Shown in pieces: positions 19,394 through 28,819 of a stretch of DNA of 64,000 nt. The stretch covers positions 1 to 64,000 of the forward strand of contig JACMJZ010000030.1 of assembly GCA_014380365.1 (NCBI GenBank). The letters are read 5' to 3'. The number at the start of each line of letters is the position of its first letter. The first letter of the stretch is position 1. A program made the position numbers and the translations under genes. Origin of the DNA: Pyrinomonadaceae bacterium (GTDB lineage Bacteria > Acidobacteriota > Blastocatellia > Pyrinomonadales > Pyrinomonadaceae). The notes beneath the pieces are model-generated. The model had not been told where the DNA came from. It saw only the letters and a program-made list of their open reading frames with translations, and made no database searches.

Positions 19394-20030
19394 AAAAACT
19401 ACTGCGAGTCAGATTCGCTGGTCCTCATATTCAACGCTAAACGAAAATGCAGCCCGAAGAATAGATTTCCCGAGACGTCCCAAGTCAGATCAAAAGAAAC
19501 CAGAAACACCGAATCGCATCAAAAAATGCTGCTTTCATCCCTGATGAGCTAAATCTTCTAAACGTTTCAGCCATTTCCGGTGATGCGGCAGAATTTGCAC
19601 GGCTCGTCTTTCCTACAAATCCCTTAGGATTTAGCGTCTTATTGTAGTTCGTATCCCTTGCGTGTAGTTTTACTAAACGCGTATCCTCTGCATGGACTTT
19701 TACTTGATCAGCCGTTTCGGATGGACTCCTAACGATTTTGGCAAAGCTGCGGTTTCTTCACTGAGTTTTGACGAAAGACTGAGGATTGAAAAAAGGTACT
19801 TTTACTAGACCGGAGGGCCTTGCGATTTGCTGGATGGGGCTCGATGGCTTTCGCTCCCCTCTTTCGACTTTAGAGCTTGAATGAGCTCCGTAGCGGAATC
19901 TGTTGAACTCTCTCGGCGAGCGAAGTATAGTTACGCCGCTACTAAATCCGGCTGAATTCTCACGAGGCTATTTTCTTACACGCTCGCTTAATCCAGTCGC
20001 TGAGTCGTCCATGGTTCTCACGGGTAGTCG
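19394..20030. other. Gene-free stretch with degenerate short repeats
   Basis: No frame longer than 60 codons and no RNA gene was recognised in these 637 bases. Two imperfect direct copies of a CGTATCC..TGC.TG..TTTTACT pattern lie near 19650 and 19680. The sequence near 19795-19822 (GGTACTTTTACTAGACCGGAGG) is nearly the reverse complement of a stretch near 17170-17192. The base composition is more A/T-rich than the neighbouring genes. It looks like decayed sequence next to the efflux-gene scar. Confidence 0.6.
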
Positions 20031-21545
20031 ATGATTAAGACCTCTTTAATCGCTAGCTTAATGACACTGCCGTCGCCAGACGGCGCCGAATTGAGGGCGC
20101 TGCCTGAGTGTGTGGAATGGCTCGAGGTGCGTGCCGATTTGATCGGGGAGGTTACTGCGGAATGGTTGCGGGATCGTTTCAGTGGGCGGCTCTCGTTTGC
20201 GTTGCGAAGTCGAGAAGAAGGTGGACGCTGTGAGGTTTCGCTCGTCGATAGACACCAACGATTGCGAGCTGTCGCCAGTTCCTACGATCGTGTTGAACTT
20301 GAGGGCGCCAGGGATCTGTCGCCTGCCCTGCTAGCTGAGATTCCCGCTGAGAAGCGTTGCGTATCCTGGCACGGGTCGGCCAGAGACTTATCGCATCTCC
20401 AGGCGCGTTTTGCCGAGTTGTCTGCGGTCCCGGCGGCAATTTATAAGCTTAACACCAGGACTACCAGCCTTGCCGAGGAGTTTGTCCCGTTGTTGCTATT
20501 GCAGTCGCTGGATCGCAAGGATACGATTGCCTACGCCGATGGTCCACTAGGGTTTTGGAACCGTCTTGCAGCTGTCCAACTGGGAGCGCCGGCGGTTTTT
20601 GGACTGGTCAGTAACAATCCAGAAACCCCGCGGGAACCGTCAATCAATAAGCTGATTGAAGACTACGGACTGCCGGAGGTACGGTCGATTAAGGAATTCT
20701 ACGCGATTATCGGAAACCCAGTCTTCCATTCGCTCTCGCCGCGGTTACATAATGCGTCTTACCACGCGACCAACTATCCAGCACTGTTTGTGCCACTTCA
20801 TGTGGCCGACTTCGAAGAATTTTGGCACGATGTCGTCTGTGCGAAAGTCTTCGATTCACTCGGATTCCCTCTTCAGGGCATGACGGTGGCTTCGCCGCAC
20901 AAAGAAGCGGCCTTGCTTAAGGCAAAACTAGTCAGCCCCATGGCCCAACAAGCCGAGTCCGCCAACATTCTGGTACGCAATAACGGCTGGTGGAATGCCG
21001 ACACAACCGATCCGCAAGTGGTCTACATGGCTAATCGAGAGCGAAGCTTTCAGATCGATCACAAGCGCGCCGCAGTTATCGGCTGTGGCGGTGCGGGCCG
21101 GGCCATCGCGGCGGCGCTGGTTCAGTCGGGGGCAGGAGTGACGTTGGTAAACCGTGGAGCGGAACGCGGCCAACACGCCGCCGAACTGCTCGGCTTGCCT
21201 TATCTTCCGTTGCCGGAGTTTGACGCCGATGGTTACGACATCGTGGTAAACGCCACGCCAGTAGGCCGCGATACGGATGAAGTGCCTTTTAATGTTGAGA
21301 GCCTCGGCGATCACGTTTTGGTCATTGACCTCGTCTATGGTTCTCGTCCAACCTCGCTCGTTGGCAGCACGTTGGCGCGTGATCAAACTGTGATAGACGG
21401 CCGCGACGTGTTATTGACGCAGGTACTTCAGCAGTTTCGCATGATGACAGGTCATGAGATGTCATCGGATCTCGCACTCAAGGCGCTGGGCCGCCGAACC
21501 GGCGCACCATACACGGCTGGGCCGGCGCCAGCTGGAAAGCAATAG
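20031..21545 (+). CDS. Bifunctional 3-dehydroquinate dehydratase (type I) / shikimate dehydrogenase
   Basis: The 504-residue fusion catalyses two consecutive shikimate-pathway steps. Residues 1-215 form a type I DHQase barrel, with Glu32/Arg34 in EVRADL, His114 in VSWHGS and the Schiff-base Lys139 in IYKLNT. Residues 222-495 form the shikimate dehydrogenase, with SLSPRLHN (substrate), Lys291 in TVASPHK, Asp327 in ADTTD, and the NADP motif VIGCGGAGRA. AroD-AroE fusions are standard in plants and occur in several bacterial phyla including Chlamydiae. The protein is complete and all catalytic residues are present. Confidence 0.93.
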   Translation: MIKTSLIASLMTLPSPDGAELRALPECVEWLEVRADLIGEVTAEWLRDRFSGRLSFALRSREEGGRCEVSLVDRHQRLRAVASSYDRVELEGARDLSPALLAEIPAEKRCVSWHGSARDLSHLQARFAELSAVPAAIYKLNTRTTSLAEEFVPLLLLQSLDRKDTIAYADGPLGFWNRLAAVQLGAPAVFGLVSNNPETPREPSINKLIEDYGLPEVRSIKEFYAIIGNPVFHSLSPRLHNASYHATNYPALFVPLHVADFEEFWHDVVCAKVFDSLGFPLQGMTVASPHKEAALLKAKLVSPMAQQAESANILVRNNGWWNADTTDPQVVYMANRERSFQIDHKRAAVIGCGGAGRAIAAALVQSGAGVTLVNRGAERGQHAAELLGLPYLPLPEFDADGYDIVVNATPVGRDTDEVPFNVESLGDHVLVIDLVYGSRPTSLVGSTLARDQTVIDGRDVLLTQVLQQFRMMTGHEMSSDLALKALGRRTGAPYTAGPAPAGKQ

Positions 21546-21595
21546 CAAACACCTTCGATCGCGAAGGTATTCCAATAAGTTGTTTTCAGGCCCCC

Positions 21596-22825
21596 ATGGT
21601 AACTGCACACTTTAAAAGCGCCGTCTACACCGTACTTGATCTGAGTGGCGAGCAACAGGAACTGGTCCAACGCGTCAGTTCCCTCGCCCGGGAGAGTTTT
21701 GCCCCGCGCGCTGCCGACTATGACCGGACAGCAACTTTCCCTGCCGAGGACTTTGACGACTTGTTTCGCGCCGGATTACTCGCCCCGTCGATACCAAAAG
21801 AACATGGAGGACTCGGGCTCGGACCCTACACCGGCGACGTCTTCACGCTGTGGATGATGACGAAGGAGATCGCGAAAGCTGATCTGTCCCTGGCTCGTTG
21901 TTGGGAAGGACATGCGAACTCGCTGGTGCTGCTCGATGGAATGGCAGACGACGAACAGAGATCGCGTTGGTTCAAGGGCGTCGTCGAGCGCGGTGAAAAG
22001 TGGGTAGCATGGAGCGGCGAACCACAAGCGCGGAAACCCGGCGAATCGACTCGCTTTGGCACCAGCACAGAAAAAGTAGAGGGTGGTTATGTCATCGATG
22101 GAAACAAGGTGTTTTCAACGAGTGCGGGCGGAGCGCAATGGGCGATTCTTCTGGTCAACACGGCCGGTCCGGGCGGCGTGCGCCACGCGGCGTCTGCTTC
22201 TTTAGATACGCAGTTAATGATGGCTTGTGATCTGTCGGATCCTACGGTCGAGATAGACAGTTCATGGTGGGACCCGATTGGAATGCGGGCCACGGTTAGT
22301 TACCTGGTGAATTTCCGTCGCACCTTTATTCCCGATTCGTGCCTCATCGGTTACCCGGGCCAGTATATTAAGGAGGGATGGCAAACCTGCTTCATTCCGC
22401 ATTACGCGGCGACGTTCCTGGGAGCTGCCGAAGCTGCGTATGACTATGCTTTTGAGTATGTAACGACTCAGAACAAGGTAGACGATCCTTACGTGCAACA
22501 TCACCTGGCGCAGATGTCAGTCAACGTCGAGACTGCCCACTTGTGGCTGCGTCACGTGGCACGACTATGGGAAACCGGAAGGTACCAGGAGGCTCAAATC
22601 GCCGGCAGCCGGGCTCGTCACGTGGTGGAGCATCTTGCGGAAGAGACTGTCAGACACTGTATTAGGGCATGTGGGGCACGCTGTCTAAATCGGCCCAGTG
22701 TTCTGGAACGAATATATCGTGATCTTTCGTTTTACGTCCGACATGACAACGATGACCACATCCTCGCAATGATTGGGAAATCGCTTCTCGGACTGACTCA
22801 CGATCCATCTTTCTACAAACCATAG
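21596..22825 (+). CDS. Acyl-CoA dehydrogenase-fold flavoprotein
   Basis: The 409-residue protein has the three-part acyl-CoA dehydrogenase fold. It has an N-terminal helical domain with LLAPSIPKEHGGLGLG, a middle beta domain with VIDGNKVFSTSAGGAQWAIL, and a C-terminal helical domain ending FYVRHDNDDHILAMIGKSLLG. The C-terminal region resembles the group D flavin monooxygenase (DszC/HpaA-like) branch. No catalytic glutamate of true acyl-CoA dehydrogenases is evident at the usual place. It may therefore be an oxygenase or desaturase on an unknown substrate. It precedes the accessory island by 56 bp on the same strand and could belong to it. Confidence 0.8.
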   Translation: MVTAHFKSAVYTVLDLSGEQQELVQRVSSLARESFAPRAADYDRTATFPAEDFDDLFRAGLLAPSIPKEHGGLGLGPYTGDVFTLWMMTKEIAKADLSLARCWEGHANSLVLLDGMADDEQRSRWFKGVVERGEKWVAWSGEPQARKPGESTRFGTSTEKVEGGYVIDGNKVFSTSAGGAQWAILLVNTAGPGGVRHAASASLDTQLMMACDLSDPTVEIDSSWWDPIGMRATVSYLVNFRRTFIPDSCLIGYPGQYIKEGWQTCFIPHYAATFLGAAEAAYDYAFEYVTTQNKVDDPYVQHHLAQMSVNVETAHLWLRHVARLWETGRYQEAQIAGSRARHVVEHLAEETVRHCIRACGARCLNRPSVLERIYRDLSFYVRHDNDDHILAMIGKSLLGLTHDPSFYKP

Positions 22826-22881
22826 ACTCGGCGGAACCGACGAGGTTCGTCGAGCCGCCACTGACGTCAAGGGTGCTAAAT

Positions 22882-24450
22882 ATGGAAAAGGCTTTTCCTC
22901 ATCGTCGCTTCAAACGAACCATCTGGTGGTTGGCGCTCGGCTACTTTCTCTTCTATGCGCCTTACGCTGCGTTCATCAAGATTAGCACCACTGGTCTATG
23001 GCCGGGTGTGAACGGCCCTGTCTCCGGCTTCCGACTGCTGCCTGCGGTGGTCATCTCTACTGCTGTTGTATTGCCTCTCATAGTCTCGCTGGCCGGCTGG
23101 TGGCCTCATGCCGGACGACGTCAAGTATTTGGGATGGTTATCCCGTTCCCTCGCCCGCTGGTCTTCCTTTCGGGTCTGGGCACGGCCATCATCATTGGGA
23201 CGACTACCCTGATTTTCACCTTCCCCGGAGTCTCAATCGTTTTCGCGCTGGTACTGATGCGGGGCGGCGTGCTGATCATGGCTCCCATCGTTGACCGTGT
23301 TTTCAAGCGGCGTGTGCGTTGGTTTTCCTGGGCCGCCTTTGCGGTGGTCGTACCCGCAATCATGATCGCCTTCGCTGATGTCAAGAACTACCGGATGTCC
23401 ACGGTCACCGTGATGCTCATCATCGCTTACCTCTCGGGCTACCTCCTGAGGATTCCCTGTGCCACCAAGCTGGCGAAGTCGGAAGATAGGGTGACTACTT
23501 ACCGCTACTTCGTTGAAGAGCAGATGGTTGCGATTGTTCTTTTGGTAGTAATCCCTGCCGTCTTTGCCGTGATAGGCAAGGGCGAGATCATGATGGAATT
23601 GCGCCACGGCTTTACCGGTTTCTTTTCCAGCAGCCTCACGCTTCCGGCGCTTATCATCGGGGCGTTCTACGCCTGTCTCTATTGCTTCGGCACTCTCATC
23701 TACCTCGACTGTCGCGAAAATACCTATTGTATTCCCCTGAATCGCGGATCTAGTTTGCTGGCCGGTTTCGCCGCGTCATACGCGCTCGCTGTATTCCTTG
23801 GCCAGAAGCCGCCAAGCGTGGCGCAGCTCGGCAGTGCGGGTCTGCTCGTCATCGCGCTTCTCCTCCTCTCACCTTTCCATCACGTGCTGGAGCATGCTCT
23901 CGACAGAGTTAGACTCTCATTCGCCAAAGCCTACCGAACGCTTCTGGATACCGAGTCTGGTATGGATCGGCAGCGACTATTTCTCTTCGTGTGCAGCGGC
24001 AACACGTGCCGGTCGCCCATGGCTGCGGCAATTGCCAACGCGGAGATAGCATCGCGTTTGCGGATACCTTTTGATGCCCTGCGAACAGTCAACGCGCGAG
24101 CTCTAAGCGCCGGAGTTGCTGCGAGGGCCGGCGCGCCGCTGACTCCCGAAGCGCAGGATGTGTTGCGCTCCATGAATGTTCCGGTGCGATCTCACGCCGC
24201 GCGGAATTTGACACCTGAGTTGGCCGACCAGGCAGACATGATCTTCTGTATGACGAGTGCTCAACGCAAAGCCGTCATAGAAATGATCCCTGCGGTGGCC
24301 GGCAAGACTTATTGCCTGGACGCGCAAGGCGACATTGATGACCCAATCGGAAAAGGCATGCCGGCTTACCTAAGCTGCGCTGGCCGCATTCGCGACTTAG
24401 TGCGACTCCGATTCGACCAACTCAGCCCGCCGGTGGGACTGCAAATCTGA
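22882..24450 (+). CDS. Multispanning membrane protein fused to a low-molecular-weight protein tyrosine phosphatase
   Basis: The 522-residue protein joins two unrelated parts. Residues 1 to about 345 contain nine or ten hydrophobic helices, loosely like a drug/metabolite (EamA-type) transporter. Residues about 362-522 are a full LMW-PTP domain. Its P-loop is FVCSGNTCRSPMA with nucleophile Cys371, and the general-acid loop is DIDDPIG near Asp487. The phosphatase would face the cytoplasm if the last helix exits inward. I prefer the ATG at 22882, which has an AAGGG site eight bases upstream, over the GTG at 22873. The SelO-like gene follows by 32 bp, suggesting that the two act together. LMW-PTPs often regulate polysaccharide export kinases. 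Confidence 0.85.
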   Translation: MEKAFPHRRFKRTIWWLALGYFLFYAPYAAFIKISTTGLWPGVNGPVSGFRLLPAVVISTAVVLPLIVSLAGWWPHAGRRQVFGMVIPFPRPLVFLSGLGTAIIIGTTTLIFTFPGVSIVFALVLMRGGVLIMAPIVDRVFKRRVRWFSWAAFAVVVPAIMIAFADVKNYRMSTVTVMLIIAYLSGYLLRIPCATKLAKSEDRVTTYRYFVEEQMVAIVLLVVIPAVFAVIGKGEIMMELRHGFTGFFSSSLTLPALIIGAFYACLYCFGTLIYLDCRENTYCIPLNRGSSLLAGFAASYALAVFLGQKPPSVAQLGSAGLLVIALLLLSPFHHVLEHALDRVRLSFAKAYRTLLDTESGMDRQRLFLFVCSGNTCRSPMAAAIANAEIASRLRIPFDALRTVNARALSAGVAARAGAPLTPEAQDVLRSMNVPVRSHAARNLTPELADQADMIFCMTSAQRKAVIEMIPAVAGKTYCLDAQGDIDDPIGKGMPAYLSCAGRIRDLVRLRFDQLSPPVGLQI

Positions 24451-24482
24451 GATTCCCGATTCCACGATTTTCACGGATCAGT

Positions 24483-26759
24483 TTGCCCAGCAGCATCATT
24501 AAAAACAGGACTGCGGTTGAGAGTACTCCGCGACGCGCCAGCGCAAGAACCGCCTCGTGGCCCGGCCGCGCTCAATGGAATGAATATCAACGCGCGCGCA
24601 CCGCCACCCGATTTCGAAGATTAGGAATCGAACCCGGACCAGCCGGTGAATGCGGTGTACTGGCGTCAGTGGCGTTGAAGGTGCTGGGGCGCGATTCATT
24701 TGCGGAGTTTGCCGCGGTCAGGGCGGCTGGCAAAGTGATCTGGTGCAACTTCGACCTGGCTCGCCAACTGGGTTTTGCGGTTCCACACTCAAATCAGTTA
24801 ACGGCACAATTTCTCGATCAACTGCTATCGCTTTCGTTGCGGGCCCTGGCGTCGGGGGAGGACAGCCAGGGGTTGGAAACGATAACCATGTACGCCGACA
24901 AGTACGGAGGAGATGGTGTTCGTCCGGCGCTGGGGGCCGGGCGCGCCGGATTTCTTTCGCATGGAAATCTTTACGTTAAAGGCATTGGTTTCACGCCGCT
25001 CTTCAAACACAACGACGCGGACGACTTCGCCCATTCACACGGCGGCGTTCATCTGGACGACTGCCTGGTCGAAGCTGTGTTTGGCGAAGTAAATGAGAAT
25101 CTCTTCTATCACGGCTCTAGCAGAATTCTGGCCGTCATAGATCAGGAAAAATTTGTAACTCCTCCGAGCGGTCGTCGAATTCCGATTGGAATCGCAGTTC
25201 GCACCGGCTCACAACTCCGCCCGGCGCACCTGTTAACCCGACTGCGAAGCAGACATTCTCAGCTTGAGAAGTTCATCGATATCACCCGCGTCTCTGGGCA
25301 GCTTGTTACACGAACAGACCCCTCAACGCGGGTTGAATCGCCGGACGTCAAAGCCACCATGCTCCGGATTGTCGATGACCACGCGCAGACTGCCGCCGAA
25401 GCTTTCCGCTGGCGGATGATTCACGGCGCCCTGAGCGCTTCGAACATGGAGATCAGCGGAGCAATGCTGGATCTGCCAACCCAATCGACGCAGCCGCGAA
25501 CGGCGCCAGTTTGGCTGCTCAAGTATGCCGACTCCATTTTTGGATCTGAACACATCGCGCGCGCGATGCACCTGGCCCCGCTTTACCGCAAGCTGCTGCG
25601 CAACGTCCCGGAAACGGCCTGGGGCAAACTTAACCTTGGCCCGATTAACTTCCGTGAAGAGATGACTGCTGCCTACATCAAGCACCTTCAAGTCCAACTG
25701 CTGAGCGCGGCGGGTCTAAAGAAGGATGTTGCGCGGAGAGTTCAATCCAATCATGCGCAACTCGCCAGTTCATTCACAGAACTCATCAAGGAGATGTCGG
25801 CCCTCAAGAATCGTGGCGCTCTGTGCGTGGCGAGAGCAACAGTCGAGCAAGTCGCGGTACTTGATGTCTTCAATCTTCTAGGTGCCATTCCCGGACCATT
25901 CTTCGCAAATCCCGCAGACGATCACCGGGCGGCCATCCGGCAGTCTCTCAAACCAATCTTCCGTGGAAATCGGTTTCACGTCGCGAAGAAGCAAACGGCG
26001 GTTAATGCGCTCATTGACAGATTTGCGAGTTTGTATCGAGAGTTGATGACTGTCTGTCGCTCTTACGTGAACGAGTTCTATGGTGAGCCGGAAAAGATGT
26101 CTGCTTCCATAGCGGCGCGTGCGGCTTTCGAGAACCGGCCTCTCGAATGTCTTTATTCCCATAGCCTCTTTAGTGAACTACGCCGAGCGATTCGGTTGTA
26201 CAAATCTACTGGAGACGCTGAAGTAATTCGTAGCGTGTTGGACGAATGCATTACGGCTTCAATGCGGAGCGTCGATGCGCTGTTGAACCAGGGAGATTCT
26301 CGGCTTCTCGGCAGCGACGGCATAGAGCTTGAGATGCGAACGATCGACGGAGTTAACTATTCCGTAAAGGCCTGGAACGACGCAAAGCAAACGCGCCTGC
26401 TGCATGTCGGCATTCCAGTGGAACGCGACGGCAATCACTACTCGACTGCCGTTCCGGGCTTGCGACACCTGACGAAACGACATATTCAATCGCTCCGCTA
26501 TCGTTTTACGACTGACGGGTGGAAGAACTTTGGCGAGGCCGGCGCTCGTCTGACGAAAGATCAGCGAAACGGCCTTGCCATTGATTTTCACCTGCCCTGT
26601 ACCGTTTCTTCCGTGGGACGACTTGAAGGTTATTGCCGCATGAGCCACGCCCGGAAAAGTAAAGTGAGAAATCCGGAAGAATGTCTGCGCAGATACACCT
26701 TTGCGATTCCAGACCGGCACGAGCTGATTAAGTTGGTAGCCGAGCCTTGCCTTAATTGA
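24483..26759 (+). CDS. Divergent SelO-like protein (protein adenylyltransferase / pseudokinase fold)
   Basis: The 758-residue protein resembles SelO (YdiU, UPF0061), which transfers AMP to protein hydroxyl groups using an inverted ATP orientation. Counterparts of SelO elements appear in order. LYVKGIGFTP (Lys166) matches its LKGAGLTP. HLDDCLVEAVFGEV matches the RESLASEAM helix. VRTGSQLRPA matches RVAPSHLRFG. HGALSASNMEISG (314-326, with Asn321) and the following LDLP acid match HGVMNTDNMSILG and its DYGP. SelO usually has about 480-500 residues, so some 200 C-terminal residues are extra. The start is a TTG at 24483 and is uncertain. Activity is inferred. It lies between a tyrosine phosphatase fusion and a glycosyltransferase in one tight run. 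Confidence 0.68.
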   Translation: MPSSIIKNRTAVESTPRRASARTASWPGRAQWNEYQRARTATRFRRLGIEPGPAGECGVLASVALKVLGRDSFAEFAAVRAAGKVIWCNFDLARQLGFAVPHSNQLTAQFLDQLLSLSLRALASGEDSQGLETITMYADKYGGDGVRPALGAGRAGFLSHGNLYVKGIGFTPLFKHNDADDFAHSHGGVHLDDCLVEAVFGEVNENLFYHGSSRILAVIDQEKFVTPPSGRRIPIGIAVRTGSQLRPAHLLTRLRSRHSQLEKFIDITRVSGQLVTRTDPSTRVESPDVKATMLRIVDDHAQTAAEAFRWRMIHGALSASNMEISGAMLDLPTQSTQPRTAPVWLLKYADSIFGSEHIARAMHLAPLYRKLLRNVPETAWGKLNLGPINFREEMTAAYIKHLQVQLLSAAGLKKDVARRVQSNHAQLASSFTELIKEMSALKNRGALCVARATVEQVAVLDVFNLLGAIPGPFFANPADDHRAAIRQSLKPIFRGNRFHVAKKQTAVNALIDRFASLYRELMTVCRSYVNEFYGEPEKMSASIAARAAFENRPLECLYSHSLFSELRRAIRLYKSTGDAEVIRSVLDECITASMRSVDALLNQGDSRLLGSDGIELEMRTIDGVNYSVKAWNDAKQTRLLHVGIPVERDGNHYSTAVPGLRHLTKRHIQSLRYRFTTDGWKNFGEAGARLTKDQRNGLAIDFHLPCTVSSVGRLEGYCRMSHARKSKVRNPEECLRRYTFAIPDRHELIKLVAEPCLN

Positions 26760-26781
26760 TGGTGGCAGGAGTTGCTGCCTG

Positions 26782-27732
26782 ATGAAGCTAATCATATCTC
26801 AATTAGAAGCCTTGAGAGGCTATGTCAGTCGAGAGTTCTACTATGTGATGACGGAGTTGATGGCATCTTATGACTGGAAACAGATTGACACGTATGAATT
26901 ATGGAGAGCGCCAGGAAGCTTAACGAGCAAGCTGCTGAACAACTTTGGAGAGCTTCCGGATGCCATCTTATTTTGGGAAGGTTATGAGTTTGTTTGTGCC
27001 CATACCAGGGAGATTGGTGGGCTGGATTGTAAGAAGTTTATTTTGGCCGACGATCTACATTGCCAGACTGAGGAAATGAGAGAGATGAAGTCAGTCAGCT
27101 TCGACTTATGCGACACGGTGCTTTCAACCTACGGCTATGTTTGGGATAGGTTCTACCAGGAATTCCAGGGCGCCAAGAAGGTTGTATGGGTCCCACACTC
27201 AGCCTCTCCCGATTTCCTGTTGCCGTACAATTCTAATCCTGAAAATGCGATCTTCCTTAGCGGGGCCATCTCATGGCACTACCCTCTGCGTCAACAAGTA
27301 AAGTCGCTGTATGACCAAGGCACGTACGCTATCGCCTATCACGGCCACCCGGGATATCACTGCCGATATGATTACAAAGAAAACGAAGATATAGGCCTCG
27401 GGTATGCCAAAAGAATTAACAGCTATCGTGCAGGTTTTACCGATAGCGGGTTATATGAATACGTGCTGGCGAAATACTTCGAAATGCCGGCTGCAGGAGC
27501 GCTCCTCTTTGCCGATGATACTGTCAGTGGGCCATTGCGGTCACTCGGTTTCATAGAAAATGAGCACTACCTTCCGGTTTCAGAGGACAACCTCGAGGCG
27601 CGAATCCTATATGTTCTGGACGAAAGCAATCACGACGAACTCGATGAGATTAGACGAAGAGGGCAAGCGCTGGTGTGGGAAAAGCATAAAACCAGCGACC
27701 GAGCGAGGCAGATAGATGAGGCCTGTAACTAA
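26782..27732 (+). CDS. GT-B glycosyltransferase (CgeB-like, Glyco_trans_1_2 C-terminus)
   Basis: The 316-residue protein has a variable N-terminal Rossmann half and a typical C-terminal nucleotide-sugar half. The pattern there is KYFEMPAAGALLF, LGFIENEHYLPV, and a final helix with RGQALVWEKHKTSDRARQ. This order is that of spore-maturation CgeB-type glycosyltransferases. It probably transfers a sugar from a nucleotide donor in the cytoplasm. It starts 22 bp after the SelO-like gene, with AGGAG ten bases before the ATG. Donor and acceptor are unknown. Confidence 0.8.
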   Translation: MKLIISQLEALRGYVSREFYYVMTELMASYDWKQIDTYELWRAPGSLTSKLLNNFGELPDAILFWEGYEFVCAHTREIGGLDCKKFILADDLHCQTEEMREMKSVSFDLCDTVLSTYGYVWDRFYQEFQGAKKVVWVPHSASPDFLLPYNSNPENAIFLSGAISWHYPLRQQVKSLYDQGTYAIAYHGHPGYHCRYDYKENEDIGLGYAKRINSYRAGFTDSGLYEYVLAKYFEMPAAGALLFADDTVSGPLRSLGFIENEHYLPVSEDNLEARILYVLDESNHDELDEIRRRGQALVWEKHKTSDRARQIDEACN

Positions 27733-27773
27733 AGTAATTCGTTGAGCTGGACGCCTTCAGTTCTGGAGACTCT

Positions 27774-28616
27774 ATGTGGTCAATCGCTATCTATGTTGGT
27801 GAGTCACCTTTCTGTCTGAAGCCAGCTCCGGGCATCGTGAACCCCGTGCTGACGCGTGATAACGTCAGCGACGTCGCGGCTAAATTCGTAGCCGATCCTT
27901 TTATGCACAAGGTAGGCGGATGCTGGCACATGTTTTTTGAAGTTATGAATCAGCAGACTCAGAAAGGTGAGATTGGACTAGCCACCAGCGTTGACGGTCT
28001 GGATTGGGCGTATCAGCAAATCGTTCTTGCCGAAGCATTCCACCTTTCGTACCCGTACGTCTTCGAACGGAAGAACGAACAATACATGATTCCGGAAACT
28101 CGTCGGGCGGAGGCGGTTCGATTGTACAAGGCAGATCCCTTTCCCACACACTGGTCTTTTGTCGGCTCGCTGATCGAGGGAAACTGTGCCGATCCTTCCA
28201 TCTTTCGTTTTTGGGATAGATGGTGGATGTTTACCTGTTCGGCTCCCTTCGAGCACGACGTGCTCCGATTATACTTTGCCGATGACTTGATGGGGCCATG
28301 GATCGAACATCCGTCTAGCCCGGTCGTTGAAAGTGACAAACGAAGCGCCCGACCCGCGGGCCGGGTATTAGTCTCTGACAACGGCGTCATCCGCTTCGCT
28401 CAGGATTGCGTGAACCGCTATGGCAATCACGTCAGAGCGTTTGAGATTCTTGAATTGACTACGACGAGCTATGCGGAGCGTGAACATCCTGGCAGTCCGA
28501 TTTTGAAAGCTAGCGGCGGAGGTTGGAATGCGGTAGGCATGCACCACATTGATGCCCATCCTCAGCCTCAAGGCGGCTGGATAGCTTGTGTTGATGGACT
28601 CGACGGTGCGGAGTAA
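27774..28616 (+). CDS. Five-bladed beta-propeller protein (GH43/GINT1-like fold)
   Basis: The 280-residue protein has repeated propeller strands: ADPFMHKVGGCWHMFFEV, IGLATSVDGLDW, YPYVFERKNEQYMIPET, CADPSIFRFWDRWWMF. This pattern is seen in GH32/43-like propellers and in the N-terminal module of plant GINT1 sphingolipid glycosyltransferases. In bacteria such proteins accompany sugar-transfer or formyl-transfer genes. It may bind or process a carbohydrate. The catalytic acids of true GH43 enzymes were not assigned. It follows the GT-B gene by 41 bp. Confidence 0.65.
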   Translation: MWSIAIYVGESPFCLKPAPGIVNPVLTRDNVSDVAAKFVADPFMHKVGGCWHMFFEVMNQQTQKGEIGLATSVDGLDWAYQQIVLAEAFHLSYPYVFERKNEQYMIPETRRAEAVRLYKADPFPTHWSFVGSLIEGNCADPSIFRFWDRWWMFTCSAPFEHDVLRLYFADDLMGPWIEHPSSPVVESDKRSARPAGRVLVSDNGVIRFAQDCVNRYGNHVRAFEILELTTTSYAEREHPGSPILKASGGGWNAVGMHHIDAHPQPQGGWIACVDGLDGAE

Positions 28617-28660
28617 ACCTGGAGCTTAGACACTGCGTCAGCCATCGGCGGGCCTGCTGA

Positions 28661-28770
28661 AGCTTTCCTTTGCGACTCTTTGCGCTCACTTTGCGGCCTT
28701 TGCGGTTAAGCTGTTTGTTTTAGCAAAGTACGCGAAGAACTCGCAAAGTAACGCAAAGGAATGCAGCTTC
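28661..28770. repeat. Palindromic GCAAAG repeat, copy C
   Basis: The arms AGCTTTCCTTTGCG and ACGCAAAGGAATGCAGCT frame inner pairs of TTTGCG and CGCAAAG motifs. The element lies between the propeller gene and the GT4 gene. It divides the otherwise tight plus-strand run, so it may mark a transcription or RNA-processing boundary. Confidence 0.85.
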
Positions 28771-28819
28771 AATCCAGCAATCTCTAATTGGAATTCATCG
28801 CTATCCGCTGACGAATCAT

